This document shows, in pieces, positions 52,143 through 60,329 of a DNA stretch of 64,000 nucleotides (the first letter of the stretch is position 1; each line of letters starts with the position of its first letter). The notes under the pieces are model-generated. The model was not told the DNA's origin. It saw only the letters and a list, made by a program, of their open reading frames with translations, and searched no databases. This DNA is from Brevundimonas sp. MYb52. Lineage in GTDB: Bacteria > Pseudomonadota > Alphaproteobacteria > Caulobacterales > Caulobacteraceae. The DNA lies in assembly GCF_002979535.1 (NCBI RefSeq), contig NZ_PCPB01000002.1, positions 1 to 64,000 on the forward strand. The letters run 5' to 3'. Both the position numbers and the translations under genes were made by a program.

Positions 52143-52291
52143 AAAGCCGAACCGAATTTGCTCACTCTGACGAAAAGGGATGAGCGGTGGTGTTTTGCGG
52201 CGCGACGCCGACTGGCGTATAGAGCGCTCTGATCCGATCTTTCCCTGTTCCTTCTGGATGCGCGCGGCCCTTGGCCGACCGCAGGTTCGTC

Positions 52292-53011
52292 ATGAGCGTT
52301 ACGCCGCAAGCTTCTGAAAAATCAGCCCTAGTCCTGTTTTCGGGCGGGCAGGACAGCGCCACCTGCCTGGCCTGGGCGCTGGAACGCTATGAACGCGTCG
52401 AGACTATCGGCTTCGACTATGGTCAGCGTCACGCGGTCGAGATGCAGGCGCGCCAGACCGTGCGCGAGCAGATGGTGAACGTCCTGCCGCAATGGGCCGA
52501 CCGACTGGGGCCGGATCACGTCGTCGATCTGACCGGCTTCGGGGCCATCGGCGAGACGGCCATGACGACGGATCGCGCCATCGAGGCCGATGCGCGCGGC
52601 CTGCCCAACACCTTCGTGCCGGGGCGCAACCTGATCTTTCTGGTCGCGGCGGCGGCTCTGGCCGATCGCCGGGGGCTCCAGGTCCTGGTCGGCGGCATGT
52701 GCGAGACCGACTTCTCGGGCTATCCCGACTGCCGCAACGACACCATTCAGGCCATGAGCCAGGCCCTGACCCTGGGTCTGGCCAAGCCGTCGCCGATCGA
52801 GACGCCGCTGATGTTCCTGACCAAGGCCGAGACCTGGGCCCTGGCCGAGCGGATCGGCGGGGCGGCGCTGGTGGAGATGATCGTCGAGGCCAGCCACACC
52901 TGCTACCTGGGCGACCGGACGCAGCGCCACGACTGGGGCTATGGCTGCGGAACATGCCCGGCCTGCGAGCTGCGGGAGGCGGGCTATGGCGAATGGGCGG
53001 CGCGCGCGTGA
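52292..53011 (+). CDS. queC: 7-cyano-7-deazaguanine synthase
   Basis: A 239-aa enzyme converting 7-carboxy-7-deazaguanine to preQ0 with ATP and ammonia in queuosine synthesis. The PP-loop [20 protein letters not shown] is at the N-terminus. Further conserved parts are [44 protein letters not shown], and the zinc site HTCYLGDR with [17 protein letters not shown] 52292 fits the family length. Its end overlaps the start of queE, so the two successive enzymes are co-expressed. Confidence 0.97.
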   Translation: MSVTPQASEKSALVLFSGGQDSATCLAWALERYERVETIGFDYGQRHAVEMQARQTVREQMVNVLPQWADRLGPDHVVDLTGFGAIGETAMTTDRAIEADARGLPNTFVPGRNLIFLVAAAALADRRGLQVLVGGMCETDFSGYPDCRNDTIQAMSQALTLGLAKPSPIETPLMFLTKAETWALAERIGGAALVEMIVEASHTCYLGDRTQRHDWGYGCGTCPACELREAGYGEWAARA

Positions 53012-53643
53012 CCTATTCGGCCAAGGAAGTCTTTCTGACGGTGCAGGGCGAGGGCGGTCAGGCCGGGCGGCCCGCCGTCTTCCTGCGTTTCGCCGGCTGC
53101 AACCTGTGGAGCGGGCTGGAGCGGGATCGCGCCACCGCCGTCTGCAGCTTCTGTGACACGGACTTCGTCGGCGTGAACGGGGACGGCGGCGGCAAGTTCA
53201 GGACCGCTGACCTGATGGCCGATCATGTCGCCGGGATGTGGCGGGGCCGCGAGGGCGATCCCAAGCTGGTGGTCTGCACCGGCGGCGAGCCGCTGATGCA
53301 ACTGGACGCGCCCCTGATCGAGGCCCTGCACGCGCGCGGGTTCGAGGTCGCCATCGAGTCGAACGGCACCCTGGCGGCGCCCGAAGGCATCGACTGGATC
53401 TGCATCAGCCCCAAGGCCGACGCCCTGGTGGTCCAGACCTCGGGTCAGGAGTTGAAGCTGGTCTTCCCGCAGCCGCTGGCGATGCCGGATCGGTTCGAGG
53501 GCCTCGACTTCGAACGCTTCTGGCTGCAACCCATGGACGGCCCCGACCAGGCCGCCAACACCGCCGCCGCCATCGAATACTGCCTGACCCACCCGCAATG
53601 GCGGCTCAGCGTCCAGACGCACAAGTATATCGGGGTAAGGTAG
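52993..53643 (+). CDS. queE: 7-carboxy-7-deazaguanine synthase
   Basis: A 216-aa radical SAM enzyme that contracts carboxytetrahydropterin to carboxydeazaguanine, the step before QueC. The [4Fe-4S] cysteines are Cys36, Cys51 and Cys54, a C-x14-C-x2-C spacing instead of the canonical C-x3-C-x2-C; this extended form is a known QueE subclass. [12 protein letters not shown] and ISPKAD are further SAM-binding parts. ATG 52993 follows GGGAGGCGG; GTG 53008 is an alternative. It overlaps queC by 19 nt with the ATG start. Confidence 0.95.
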   Translation: MGGARVTYSAKEVFLTVQGEGGQAGRPAVFLRFAGCNLWSGLERDRATAVCSFCDTDFVGVNGDGGGKFRTADLMADHVAGMWRGREGDPKLVVCTGGEPLMQLDAPLIEALHARGFEVAIESNGTLAAPEGIDWICISPKADALVVQTSGQELKLVFPQPLAMPDRFEGLDFERFWLQPMDGPDQAANTAAAIEYCLTHPQWRLSVQTHKYIGVR

Positions 53644-53666
53644 GGCTGGGAGCGGTCGTTCAAAAG

Positions 53667-53690
53667 GTCCGCTAAGGGTGGGAAGCGGAC
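53667..53690. repeat. GTCCGC...GCGGAC palindromic repeat, copy 1
   Basis: GTCCGC and GCGGAC flank TAAGGGTGGGAA just after queE. Related copies occur at 54277-54300 and 54730-54753. Such elements are widespread in alphaproteobacterial intergenic DNA. Confidence 0.6.
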
Positions 53691-53714
53691 GTTATCGATG
53701 GTGCCGCACGACCT

Positions 53715-54140
53715 CTAAAGGTCAATATAGAAGGGCCCGCCGTACCACCAACGCACCTCTGTCACGACACCATCGTGCAGGCGAAGAGTTATCACGCCAT
53801 TTCTCCACGACCTGTCACGATAAGAGACTTCGCTTTGTCCCGATAGTACCGGAGACGATGAGGTTTTTCCCGCGCCACGAGCCTTCTCTTCTTCAGTGCC
53901 GACCCACCACAATACAAACACCGGTTCGAACTGAGATCGAATGATTTGGTCGGCTTCCCGCCAAGGCATACCTGGACGCAAGCCAAACCTGCTCCCAGAT
54001 GTCAGTTCGCCGACTTCTGTGTTCAGTCCAGCTTTCGTGAGGTCACTGTGCGGCCACCACGCCACCCATGCAGATGTGGAGCCTACAACGAGAAGAGCTG
54101 CCGCTATCAGCCAGAGAAATATCCGCACACCTGCCCCCAA
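53715..54140 (-). CDS. Hypothetical membrane-anchored protein in a low-GC patch
   Basis: A 141-aa protein with an N-terminal helix (VRIFLWLIAAALLVVGSTSA) and a mature domain containing SRFGLRPGMPWREADQIIRS, a Trp-rich segment VFVLWWVGTEEE and a C-terminal ITLRLHDGVVTEVRWWYGG. This ending resembles small exported beta proteins, but no family is recognised. TTG 54140 or GTG 54128 could be the start. Base composition is lower in GC than the surrounding genome and codon use is atypical, which suggests recent acquisition. It is flanked by GTCCGC repeats. Confidence 0.5.
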   Translation of the reverse strand: MGAGVRIFLWLIAAALLVVGSTSAWVAWWPHSDLTKAGLNTEVGELTSGSRFGLRPGMPWREADQIIRSQFEPVFVLWWVGTEEEKARGAGKTSSSPVLSGQSEVSYRDRSWRNGVITLRLHDGVVTEVRWWYGGPFYIDL

Positions 54141-54276
54141 CAGCCGCCTCGAACATCAAATTCGGTAGAGACTGTCTTCGCAAACGCCAACGCCCGCAAT
54201 GGGTCGATTGCGGTCCTGGGTTTCGGCGCCGAAAGCGGACATTGGCCTTCCGGCTCGAAAGCGGGCCGCCGTCAAT

Positions 54277-54300
54277 GTCCGCTAAGGGTGGAAAGCGGCC
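54277..54300. repeat. GTCCGC...GCGGCC palindromic repeat, copy 2
   Basis: GTCCGC TAAGGGTGGAAA GCGGCC is almost identical to the core of copy 1. Degenerate pieces of the same element (CGCAATGGGTCG, GAAAGCGGACATTGG) lie at about 54195-54245, so several insertions have piled up here. Confidence 0.55.
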
Positions 54301-54695
54301 TAACGATCAGTGACGTTGATTGCGATCATGCTCGGCTCGCGTGCGTCATTCGTCCAGATCGATAGGTTGGTCAGGTAAGCGGGAACGGCGACTTCGATCA
54401 ACGTGTTCAACTCCGCGTCGCTGATCACCAGTCGCCTTGCTGGAGTGGCGATTTCGCCACTGAAGGCCAGCGCGAGGTTCGAGTGATCAATATTCGATCC
54501 AACAACCACACGCGTGTGCCCATCGACTTCAGAGAGAGTCCCGATACAGACGCAACGCTCATCTGCCCAAAGTCGGACCGGACCATCCCCAAACGGGGGA
54601 GCATCGACTTCCACGCTACCCCCGACCAAAATGAACGAGCCGGGCGCGCGGACTAAAATCTCTTGGCGTCCCACAGTTGAAAACCCCTCGCGCAT
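54300..54695 (-). CDS. Hypothetical protein in the repeat-rich patch
   Basis: A 131-aa protein from ATG 54695 (MREGFSTVGRQEILVRAPGS), or shorter from a GTG seven codons on. It appears all-beta, with GGSVEVDAPPFGDGPVRLW, CVCIGTLSEVDGHTRVVVGS and a C-terminal NLSIWTNDAREPSMIAINV. No signal peptide and no family recognised. It lies between two GTCCGC repeats and has more AT-rich codons than its neighbours. It could be a mobile or recently acquired gene, or not expressed. Confidence 0.4.
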   Translation of the reverse strand: MREGFSTVGRQEILVRAPGSFILVGGSVEVDAPPFGDGPVRLWADERCVCIGTLSEVDGHTRVVVGSNIDHSNLALAFSGEIATPARRLVISDAELNTLIEVAVPAYLTNLSIWTNDAREPSMIAINVTDR

Positions 54696-54729
54696 TCCCA
54701 GACGCCGAACCCTGCCCCTCGTGCTGAAT

Positions 54730-54753
54730 GTCCGCAATGGGTCGAAAGCGGAC
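54730..54753. repeat. GTCCGC...GCGGAC palindromic repeat, copy 3
   Basis: GTCCGC and GCGGAC flank AATGGGTCGAAA. It bounds the low-GC patch on the right, 35 nt upstream of the hypothetical gene on the minus strand. Confidence 0.6.
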
Positions 54754-54768
54754 TTTATGCCTCCCCCG

Positions 54769-54881
54769 TCACCCCGGACGACCCGCAGGGGCGATCCGGG
54801 GCTCAGGCGTTTAACGCAGGCAGGGGCGGCGAGGCCCTAGCCGCCTGGGTTCCGGGTTCGCTTCGCGCCCCGGAATGACGG
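54769..54881. repeat. Cluster of CCCCGG-type palindromes
   Basis: CACCCCGGACGACCCGCAGG with a following GATCCGGGG arm, and CTGGGTTCCGGG with CCCCGGAATGAC, are two hairpin modules in the 247-nt gap 54696-54942. A third of the same type is at 55990-56029. No gene is seen in the gap. Confidence 0.55.
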
Positions 54882-54942
54882 CGGAGGGCAATCTGGATTC
54901 CTGGGCTTCGGCGTCGATGGCGGGCATTGGCAGTCGGGCGGC

Positions 54943-55563
54943 TCAGGCCGCTGACTGTGTTTGAGCCTCGATGAAGGGCCTCACCGCCGCCATCGCTCGT
55001 GCCACGTATTCGACCTTTTCTCCGACCGGGGCGACGTAGTGGATGGCCTCTTCGGCGTCTTTGACGGTCGCCATTCGGGCGATCATCCAGGCGGCGAGGT
55101 ATTGGGAGGCGAGGCAGCCGCCCGCCGTGGCGACGTTTCCATGGGCGACGAAGGGGGCGTCCACGACATTGACGCCGGCCTCGATCACCCAGGGCTTGGT
55201 GGTCAGGTCGGTGCAGGCGGGCAGGTCGCCGATCAGGCCCAGCTTGGCCAGCAGCAGGGTTCCCGAACACTGGGCGCCGATCAGCTGGCGCGACGGGTCC
55301 AGCTTCAGCTGTGACAGGAAGGCGGGATCGGCGGCGTAGTCGCGGGTCCTGATGCCGCTGCCGATCAGGACGGCGTCGGCCTCGGTCAGGAAGTCCAGCG
55401 GCTTCTGGCGCTGGATGGTGACCCCGGCCATGGAGGTGACCTCCGGCGTCGGGCAGGTGATGTGCGCCGCCCAGCCCTGGCTCTTCATCCGGTTCAGGAT
55501 GCCCGCGGCGATGAAGCTGTCCAGCTCGTTGAAGCCGTCGAGGGTCAGGATGGCGATCTGCAT
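54943..55563 (-). CDS. DJ-1/PfpI family protein
   Basis: A 206-aa class I glutamine-amidotransferase-like protein. It starts MQIAILTLDGFNELDSFIAAG with the conserved Glu, and the nucleophile elbow QLIGAQCSGTLLLAKLGL holds the Cys. A TTKPWVIEAGVNVVDAPFVA segment and GGCLASQYLAAWMIAR follow. Members include glyoxalases, deglycases, isocyanide hydratase-like enzymes and transcription regulator domains; the substrate here is unknown. It stands alone on the minus strand beside repeat-rich DNA. Confidence 0.88.
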   Translation of the reverse strand: MQIAILTLDGFNELDSFIAAGILNRMKSQGWAAHITCPTPEVTSMAGVTIQRQKPLDFLTEADAVLIGSGIRTRDYAADPAFLSQLKLDPSRQLIGAQCSGTLLLAKLGLIGDLPACTDLTTKPWVIEAGVNVVDAPFVAHGNVATAGGCLASQYLAAWMIARMATVKDAEEAIHYVAPVGEKVEYVARAMAAVRPFIEAQTQSAA

Positions 55564-55644
55564 GGCGGGCTCGTCAGGGGAGGGAGGCTCACCCTAGGCC
55601 GGAAATGGCGCGCGCCGACAGGGCCGGTTCGTGCGCGAGCGGCC

Positions 55645-55917
55645 CTAGCAGTCCTTGCCTTGGCGCTGACGTTGCTCGCAGCGGCGCTGTTCGCGCTCGT
55701 GTTCACGCTGTTCGCGCTCGCGCTTGGCCTTGGTTTCCTCGTCCGAGGTGGTGACGGCGTCGAAGCCCGCGCCGACCACGGCGCCGGTCGCCTTGGCCGT
55801 GCCGCCGACGACAGCGGCCCCGGCGCCGACCACGGCCCCGACGACGCAGCCCTGCAGCATCAGCGAACCGCCGACGACGGCCAGAAGGGCAGTCGCCCGC
55901 GCGAAGAATTTGGTCAT
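55645..55917 (-). CDS. Small glycine-zipper lipoprotein
   Basis: A 90-aa protein with signal MTKFFARATALLAVVGGSLM and lipobox LQGC. A Gly-zipper follows (VVGAVVGAGAAVVGGTAKATGAVVGAG, cited only by position: residues 26-52). The C-terminus is highly charged, Glu/Arg/Gln-rich, and ends KDC. Small lipoproteins of this layout are common in proteobacteria; their role is unknown. It lies 81 nt from the DJ-1 gene, same strand, possibly a separate unit. Confidence 0.75.
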   Translation of the reverse strand: MTKFFARATALLAVVGGSLMLQGCVVGAVVGAGAAVVGGTAKATGAVVGAGFDAVTTSDEETKAKREREQREHEREQRRCEQRQRQGKDC

Positions 55918-55989
55918 GAGAATCTCCCGAAGCGCCCATTCTGCGCGACGGAAGTGAACAGAGGCTGACGGCGGGATCGTGACCGCCGC

Positions 55990-56029
55990 CTGGGTCCCGG
56001 ATAACGGCTTGCGCCGTTTCCGGGATGAC
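55990..56029. repeat. CCCGG-type palindromic repeat before the pirin stop
   Basis: CTGGGTCCCGGATAACGGC pairs in part with GCCGTTTCCGGGATGAC. This 40-nt module resembles the one at 54844-54881. It lies between the lipoprotein gene start and the pirin gene end. Confidence 0.55.
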
Positions 56030-56038
56030 AGAGGGCGG

Positions 56039-56734
56039 TTACAAGCTGTCGACCATGACCAGTTCGGCGTCTTCGCTGGCGGTGATGGTGATCACAGCCT
56101 CGTCGACGATGCCGGCGCCGTCGCGGGCGTTTAGCGTCACGCCGTTGACGTCCACCCGGCCCACGGCGGGGACCAGATAGGCGCGGCGACCGGCAGTCAG
56201 GTCATAGGTCAGGCTCTCGCCCGCCTTCAGCGTCGCCGCCAGGATCTTGGCGTCGGCGTTGATCGAAAGGGCCTCGTCCGCCGGATCGCCCGAGGCGACG
56301 ACAGTGAACTTGCCCGAGCGGTCGTTCTTGGGGAATTCGCGCTGGCCCCAGGACGGTTGGGCGCCGGGCTTGTCCGTCTCGATCCAGATCTGGAACAGGG
56401 TGGTCGTCTCGTTCTCGAGGTTGAACTCGGAGTGACGCACGCCGGTGCCGGCGCTCATCACCTGAACGTCGCCCGCGCCGGTGCGGCCCTTGTTGCCCAT
56501 CGAGTCCTCGTGGGTGATGGCACCGGTGCGGACATAGGTGATGATCTCCATGTCGGCGTGGGGGTGGGGCGGGAAGCCCGACCGGGCGCCGATCTCGTCG
56601 TCGTTCCAGACGCGCAGACGGCCCCAGCCCATGCGCTTGGGATCATAGTAGTTGGCGAACGAGAAGTGGTGCTTGGCGTTCAGCCAGCCGTGGTTGGCGC
56701 CGCCGAGGGTATTGAAAGGTCTGACGTCGATCAT
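56039..56734 (-). CDS. Pirin family protein
   Basis: A 231-aa bicupin. The N-terminal cupin holds the metal ligands in SGFPPHPHADMEIITYV (two His) and ITHEDSMGNKG (His and Glu), followed by VQVMSAGTGVRHSEFN. The C-terminal cupin is truncated in motifs, as in YhaK/YhhW-type pirins. Some members have quercetin 2,3-dioxygenase activity. MIDVRPFNTLGGANHGWLNA is a typical start. A palindrome lies between the predicted -35 and -10, so repression by a MarR/HxlR-type regulator is likely. Confidence 0.9.
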   Translation of the reverse strand: MIDVRPFNTLGGANHGWLNAKHHFSFANYYDPKRMGWGRLRVWNDDEIGARSGFPPHPHADMEIITYVRTGAITHEDSMGNKGRTGAGDVQVMSAGTGVRHSEFNLENETTTLFQIWIETDKPGAQPSWGQREFPKNDRSGKFTVVASGDPADEALSINADAKILAATLKAGESLTYDLTAGRRAYLVPAVGRVDVNGVTLNARDGAGIVDEAVITITASEDAELVMVDSL

Positions 56735-56788
56735 GGTTCGGTCTCCCTGTGGCTGCAGCCTATGCCGCGCCGGTCGGGAGCTATATAG

Positions 56789-56805
56789 GTAACGATAACT
56801 GTTAC
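56789..56805. promoter_or_regulatory. Operator-like palindrome in the pirin promoter
   Basis: GTAAC-GATAACT-GTTAC lies 55 nt upstream of the pirin start. On the minus strand TTTTCG and TATATA flank it with 17-nt spacing, so the palindrome occupies the promoter spacer. The regulator gene is not in the immediate neighbourhood. Confidence 0.5.
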
Positions 56806-56928
56806 GAAAAGGGGTGTCTTTCCTCCTGTTCGCGGAGCGAATGGGGAGGTGGATCGGCCGCGTCAGCGGGCGAGACGGAGGGGGCGGCGCAGAGGGAGGC
56901 TGCTTGAAACTGTCGATGGCGGCGTCGC

Positions 56929-56980
56929 CCCCTCCACCACTTCGTGGTCCCCCTCCCCATGAATGGGGAGGAAAGGGGAG
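56929..56980. repeat. GC-rich palindromic module before aroC end
   Basis: CCCCCTCCACC, GGTCCCCCTCCCC and GGGGAGGA arms recur in the order seen at 24904-25069. This is a third copy of the module. The rest of the 251-nt gap 56735-56985 holds only the pirin promoter and no gene. Confidence 0.6.
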
Positions 56981-56985
56981 GTCTT

Positions 56986-58071
56986 CTAACCCACCTGCGC
57001 CCTATGCCGCAGCATGGCGTCGGCCAGGACGATGGCGGCCATGGCCTCGACCACGGGCACGCCGCGCAGGGCGACACAGGGGTCATGGCGGCCTTTGGTG
57101 CGCAGATCGACCTCAGCGCCGTCGCGGTTGATGGTCTGGCGCAGGGTCAGGATGGAGGAGGTGGGCTTGAACGCCACGCGGGCCGTCAGCGGCTGGCCGG
57201 TGGAGATGCCGCCCAGGACGCCGCCGGCCTTGTTGGACAGGAAGACCGGCAGGCCGTCGTCGCCCAGGCGCATTTCGTCGGCGTTGTCCTCGCCTGACAG
57301 CTCGGCGGCGCCGAAGCCTGCGCCGATCTCGACGCCCTTGACCGCATTGATCGACATCAGGCCCGCCGCCAGTTCGGCGTCCAGCTTGGCATAGAGCGGC
57401 GCGCCCCAGCCGGCGGGCACGCCCGTGACCTCCAGCGCCACGACGGCGCCGATGGAGGAGCCGGCCTTGCGGATGCCGTCCAGGTAGTCTTCCCAGGCGG
57501 GGACCACGTCGGCGGAGGCGGCGAACAGGGCGTTGTCATAGACGGCGTCGAAGTCGATCGCCTCGTCAGCGATGCGGTGCGGGCCGAGCTGGACCACGCC
57601 GGCGCGGATGCGGATGCTGTCACCGAGGACCTTGCGCGCCACGGCGCCGGCCGCCACGCGGCTGGCGGTTTCGCGGGCCGAGGAGCGACCGCCGCCGCGG
57701 TGATCGCGGACGCCATACTTGGCCTGATAGGCGTAGTCGGCGTGGCCGGGTCGGAAGGCGCGGGCGATCTCGCCGTAATCCTTGGAGCGCTGGTCGGTGT
57801 TCTCGATCATCAGACTGATCGGCGTGCCGGTGGTGACCGGGCCGTTCCCGTCGTCGAAGATGCCGGACAGGATGCGGACCTGATCGGCCTCCTGCCGCTG
57901 GGTGACGAAGCGGCTGCCGCCGGGCTTCCTCAGATCCAGCAGGGGCTGGATGTCGGCCTCGGTCAGCGGGATCAGCGGCGGGCAGCCGTCGACGACGCAG
58001 CCGATGGCCGGGCCGTGGCTTTCGCCCCAGGTGGTGACGCGGAACAGGTGGCCGAAGGTGTTGTGCGACAT
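56986..58071 (-). CDS. aroC: Chorismate synthase
   Basis: A 361-aa FMN-dependent lyase that makes chorismate from EPSP, the last common step of aromatic amino acid synthesis. Signatures: [20 protein letters not shown] at the N-terminus, [36 protein letters not shown] and the C-terminal [19 protein letters not shown]. Full length and standard. It is on the minus strand, 10 nt downstream of the J-like protein gene, so the two may be co-transcribed. Confidence 0.97.
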   Translation of the reverse strand: MSHNTFGHLFRVTTWGESHGPAIGCVVDGCPPLIPLTEADIQPLLDLRKPGGSRFVTQRQEADQVRILSGIFDDGNGPVTTGTPISLMIENTDQRSKDYGEIARAFRPGHADYAYQAKYGVRDHRGGGRSSARETASRVAAGAVARKVLGDSIRIRAGVVQLGPHRIADEAIDFDAVYDNALFAASADVVPAWEDYLDGIRKAGSSIGAVVALEVTGVPAGWGAPLYAKLDAELAAGLMSINAVKGVEIGAGFGAAELSGEDNADEMRLGDDGLPVFLSNKAGGVLGGISTGQPLTARVAFKPTSSILTLRQTINRDGAEVDLRTKGRHDPCVALRGVPVVEAMAAIVLADAMLRHRAQVG

Positions 58072-58081
58072 GGCTTACCGC

Positions 58082-58810
58082 TTAAGCCGCGATGCGCTCC
58101 GGCGTCCAGACCCGCGTGAAGCGAAGCAGCAGGTCTTCGGCCGCCGAGGGCAGGTCGGCCGAGGCCTCCAGCTTGACGAACAGGTCGCCGGCAGGGCGGT
58201 TTCCGCGTGCGGCCAGGCCGAGGCCCTTGAGCCGCAGACGCACCGGCTCGACCATGTCCGGCACCAGCCAGGACGAGCGCAGACCGGCGTGGGTCATGAT
58301 CTCGATGCGGCCGCCGTCGTCCATCATCCGCTGCGGCACCGCCCAGGTCATGAACAGATCGCCGCCTAGAACCGACAGGCCGTCGGCGGGGCGGATCAGG
58401 ACGGGCAGCAGCAGGTCAGTCCCGTCGGCGGCACCGCGCTTCAGTCTGATCTTGTCGCCTGTGCGCACGCCGGGCGGGGCGTGGACCAGCAGGGTGCGGG
58501 CGCCGACGATCACGCGGATGCAGCCGCCGCTGATCGCCTGCATCGGCGTCATGGTCAGGAGCGGGGCAGGGGCGGGCGGCTGGACGAAGGGTCTGGCGTA
58601 GGCGGGCGCGGGCAGGGCCAGGGTCTGGGCCTGCAACAGGCGATAGGCGGCGATGACGCGGCGAAACTGTTCGGCGTCCCCGCCGGGGGCGTCGGGACGG
58701 GCGGCCTTGACCGCTGCGCGGAAGGCTGTGGCCAGGCCGTCGGCGCTGACGGGGCCGGTCAGGCCCAGAAGCGACCGGGCGTTTTCAAGGGTGAGGGCGT
58801 CGGCGCACAT
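58082..58810 (-). CDS. DnaJ-like protein with degenerate J domain
   Basis: A 242-aa protein. Residues 5-62 look like a J domain, but the essential HPD that triggers DnaK is RPD at Arg38-Pro39-Asp40 (KAARPDAPGG). The C-terminal part (about 95-235) resembles the DnaJ C-terminal domain: GGCIRVIVGARTLLVHAPPG, DGTDLLLPVLIRP and VRLRLKGLGLAARGNRPAGD. It may bind substrate or DNA without stimulating DnaK, as a CbpA-like or independent protein. There is no Zn-finger or G/F region. It precedes aroC by 10 nt. Confidence 0.75.
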   Translation of the reverse strand: MCADALTLENARSLLGLTGPVSADGLATAFRAAVKAARPDAPGGDAEQFRRVIAAYRLLQAQTLALPAPAYARPFVQPPAPAPLLTMTPMQAISGGCIRVIVGARTLLVHAPPGVRTGDKIRLKRGAADGTDLLLPVLIRPADGLSVLGGDLFMTWAVPQRMMDDGGRIEIMTHAGLRSSWLVPDMVEPVRLRLKGLGLAARGNRPAGDLFVKLEASADLPSAAEDLLLRFTRVWTPERIAA

Positions 58811-58952
58811 GGGGCCAGCCTCGGGCCAATATGGTCAAGGCCGAGTTAACCGTGTCGACGGAAAGGAAAGTTTCAGCTTATGGTGAAGCTTGCCGTCGCG
58901 CCCTAGTCCACAGCTGATGACGTAGGGGAAATGCGGGTGTAGAGACTCAGCC

Positions 58953-59615
58953 ATGACCCAGCCCTTGATCCCGCCCAGCCCGTCTGCCCAGGACTACGCC
59001 GCGCAACTGGCGGCCAATGCGGATGAGACCATGTTCGAGCGGACCGAGCCTTTCGGTCTGTTCGCCGAGTGGCTGGAGGCGGCCAAGGCGGCCGAACCGA
59101 ATGACGCCAACGCCATGACCCTGGCGACGCTGGATGCTGAGGGGGTGCCGGACGCGCGCATCGTCCTGCTGAAGGATGTGGATGCGCGTGGCTTCACCTT
59201 CTTCTCCAATCAGGAGAGCGCCAAGGGCGAGCAACTGTGGGCGCATCCGGCAGCGGCCCTGGTCTTCCACTGGAAGAGTCTGCGCCGTCAGGTTCGGGTG
59301 CGCGGCGTGGTCGAGCCCGTCAGCGCCGCTGAGGCTGACGCCTATTTCGCCAGCCGGGCGCGCGAAAGCCGTATCGGCGCCTGGGCCTCGGATCAGTCGC
59401 GACCGCTGGACAGTCGCGCCGTCCTGGAGGCCCGCGTGGCCGAGCAGACGGAAAGTTTCGACGGGCAGGACGTGCCGCGCCCGGACCGCTGGAGCGGTTG
59501 GCGAATCGTGCCGCAGCAGGTCGAGTTCTGGCGCGATCGCGCCTTCCGTCTGCATGACCGCCTGCGCTTTGAACGCGATGGCGACGCCTGGCTGCGGACG
59601 CGCCTCTGGCCGTAG
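58953..59615 (+). CDS. pdxH: Pyridoxamine 5'-phosphate oxidase
   Basis: A 220-aa FMN enzyme that oxidises PNP or PMP to the cofactor PLP. Recognisable parts are [22 protein letters not shown] at the FMN site (given by position about residues 51-72), [36 protein letters not shown] and the C-terminal [17 protein letters not shown] with RLHDRLRF. The length is normal. It is divergent from the J-like gene across 142 nt that contains a GTTAACC half-site (58846) but no clear promoter. Confidence 0.95.
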   Translation: MTQPLIPPSPSAQDYAAQLAANADETMFERTEPFGLFAEWLEAAKAAEPNDANAMTLATLDAEGVPDARIVLLKDVDARGFTFFSNQESAKGEQLWAHPAAALVFHWKSLRRQVRVRGVVEPVSAAEADAYFASRARESRIGAWASDQSRPLDSRAVLEARVAEQTESFDGQDVPRPDRWSGWRIVPQQVEFWRDRAFRLHDRLRFERDGDAWLRTRLWP

Positions 59616-59627
59616 CCGTAAAGGGGG

Positions 59628-60245
59628 CTAGACGGCGTAGCGGGCCAGGAAGGTCTCGACCGCATCCTCGGCGATGGCGCGCGGCGTTCGCTCGGCCACG
59701 ACGTCGTCCCCAGTCACCAGGGGCACGAAGAAGACGGGGTGTTCAATCATGCCCATCAGTTGCCCGGCGGCCCAGGACGGCTTGTCCACCTTCATCTGGC
59801 CGGCCGAGGTCATCTCGACCAGCATGCCGATCAGAATGGCGCCGAAATCGGAACGGCCGCGTTCGAAGAAGCGCATGGCGATGGCCTCGAACCGAGGCCG
59901 CTCGGCCAGGACCAGCCGAAAGACCGACCGAACGAAGCTGTTGCTCATGAATTCGGCATAGCCGCCGATGAATTCGGTCAGGCGTTCACGCGGGGCGCCT
60001 GATGTCGTGTGCACCGCCGCCATGTGGCTTGCGAAGTCTTCTGAAGCATTGTCGATGACGGCTTCGAACAGGACCGCCTTGCTGTCGAAGAAGGCGTAAA
60101 GTGTTGCGGTCGAAACCCCTGCCTCTCGCGCGATAGGCTCCATGCGCGTGCCGGCGTAACCCTCGTTGATGAAGTGTAATCGCGCCTGTCGCACAATTGC
60201 GGAGCGTCGAGGATCGTCGAGATCGTGGACCAGTGCGGTCATCAT
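59628..60245 (-). CDS. TetR-family transcriptional regulator
   Basis: A 205-aa regulator. The N-terminal HTH (residues 12-60) reads AIVRQARLHFINEGYAGTRM followed by EPIAREAGVSTATLYAFFDS, the classical TetR pattern. The ligand-binding half resembles the TetR C-terminal group with FVRSVFRLVLAERPRF. It probably represses a nearby gene. An AT-rich region upstream (60246-60329) carries an imperfect inverted repeat that could be its own operator. Two ATG codons (60245, 60242) compete as start. Confidence 0.88.
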   Translation of the reverse strand: MMTALVHDLDDPRRSAIVRQARLHFINEGYAGTRMEPIAREAGVSTATLYAFFDSKAVLFEAVIDNASEDFASHMAAVHTTSGAPRERLTEFIGGYAEFMSNSFVRSVFRLVLAERPRFEAIAMRFFERGRSDFGAILIGMLVEMTSAGQMKVDKPSWAAGQLMGMIEHPVFFVPLVTGDDVVAERTPRAIAEDAVETFLARYAV

Positions 60246-60288
60246 TACATACCCGGAAAGAGTATGGATAACGTGCCTTTAAAATGCC

Positions 60289-60329
60289 TTGATTGCAACA
60301 TGTAACATAGTTTTGCGAATGCAAATCAA
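60289..60329. promoter_or_regulatory. AT-rich inverted repeat upstream of the TetR gene
   Basis: TTGATTGCA (60289-60297) and TGCAAATCAA (60320-60329) are complementary apart from one extra base, and enclose ACATGTAACATAG. The 84-nt gap is far more AT-rich than the flanks and lies in the presumed TetR promoter, consistent with an operator region. Confidence 0.45.

Noticed and set aside
53644..54942. A complete insertion sequence in the low-GC patch
   Set aside because: No transposase-like protein or matching terminal repeats with target duplications can be seen.
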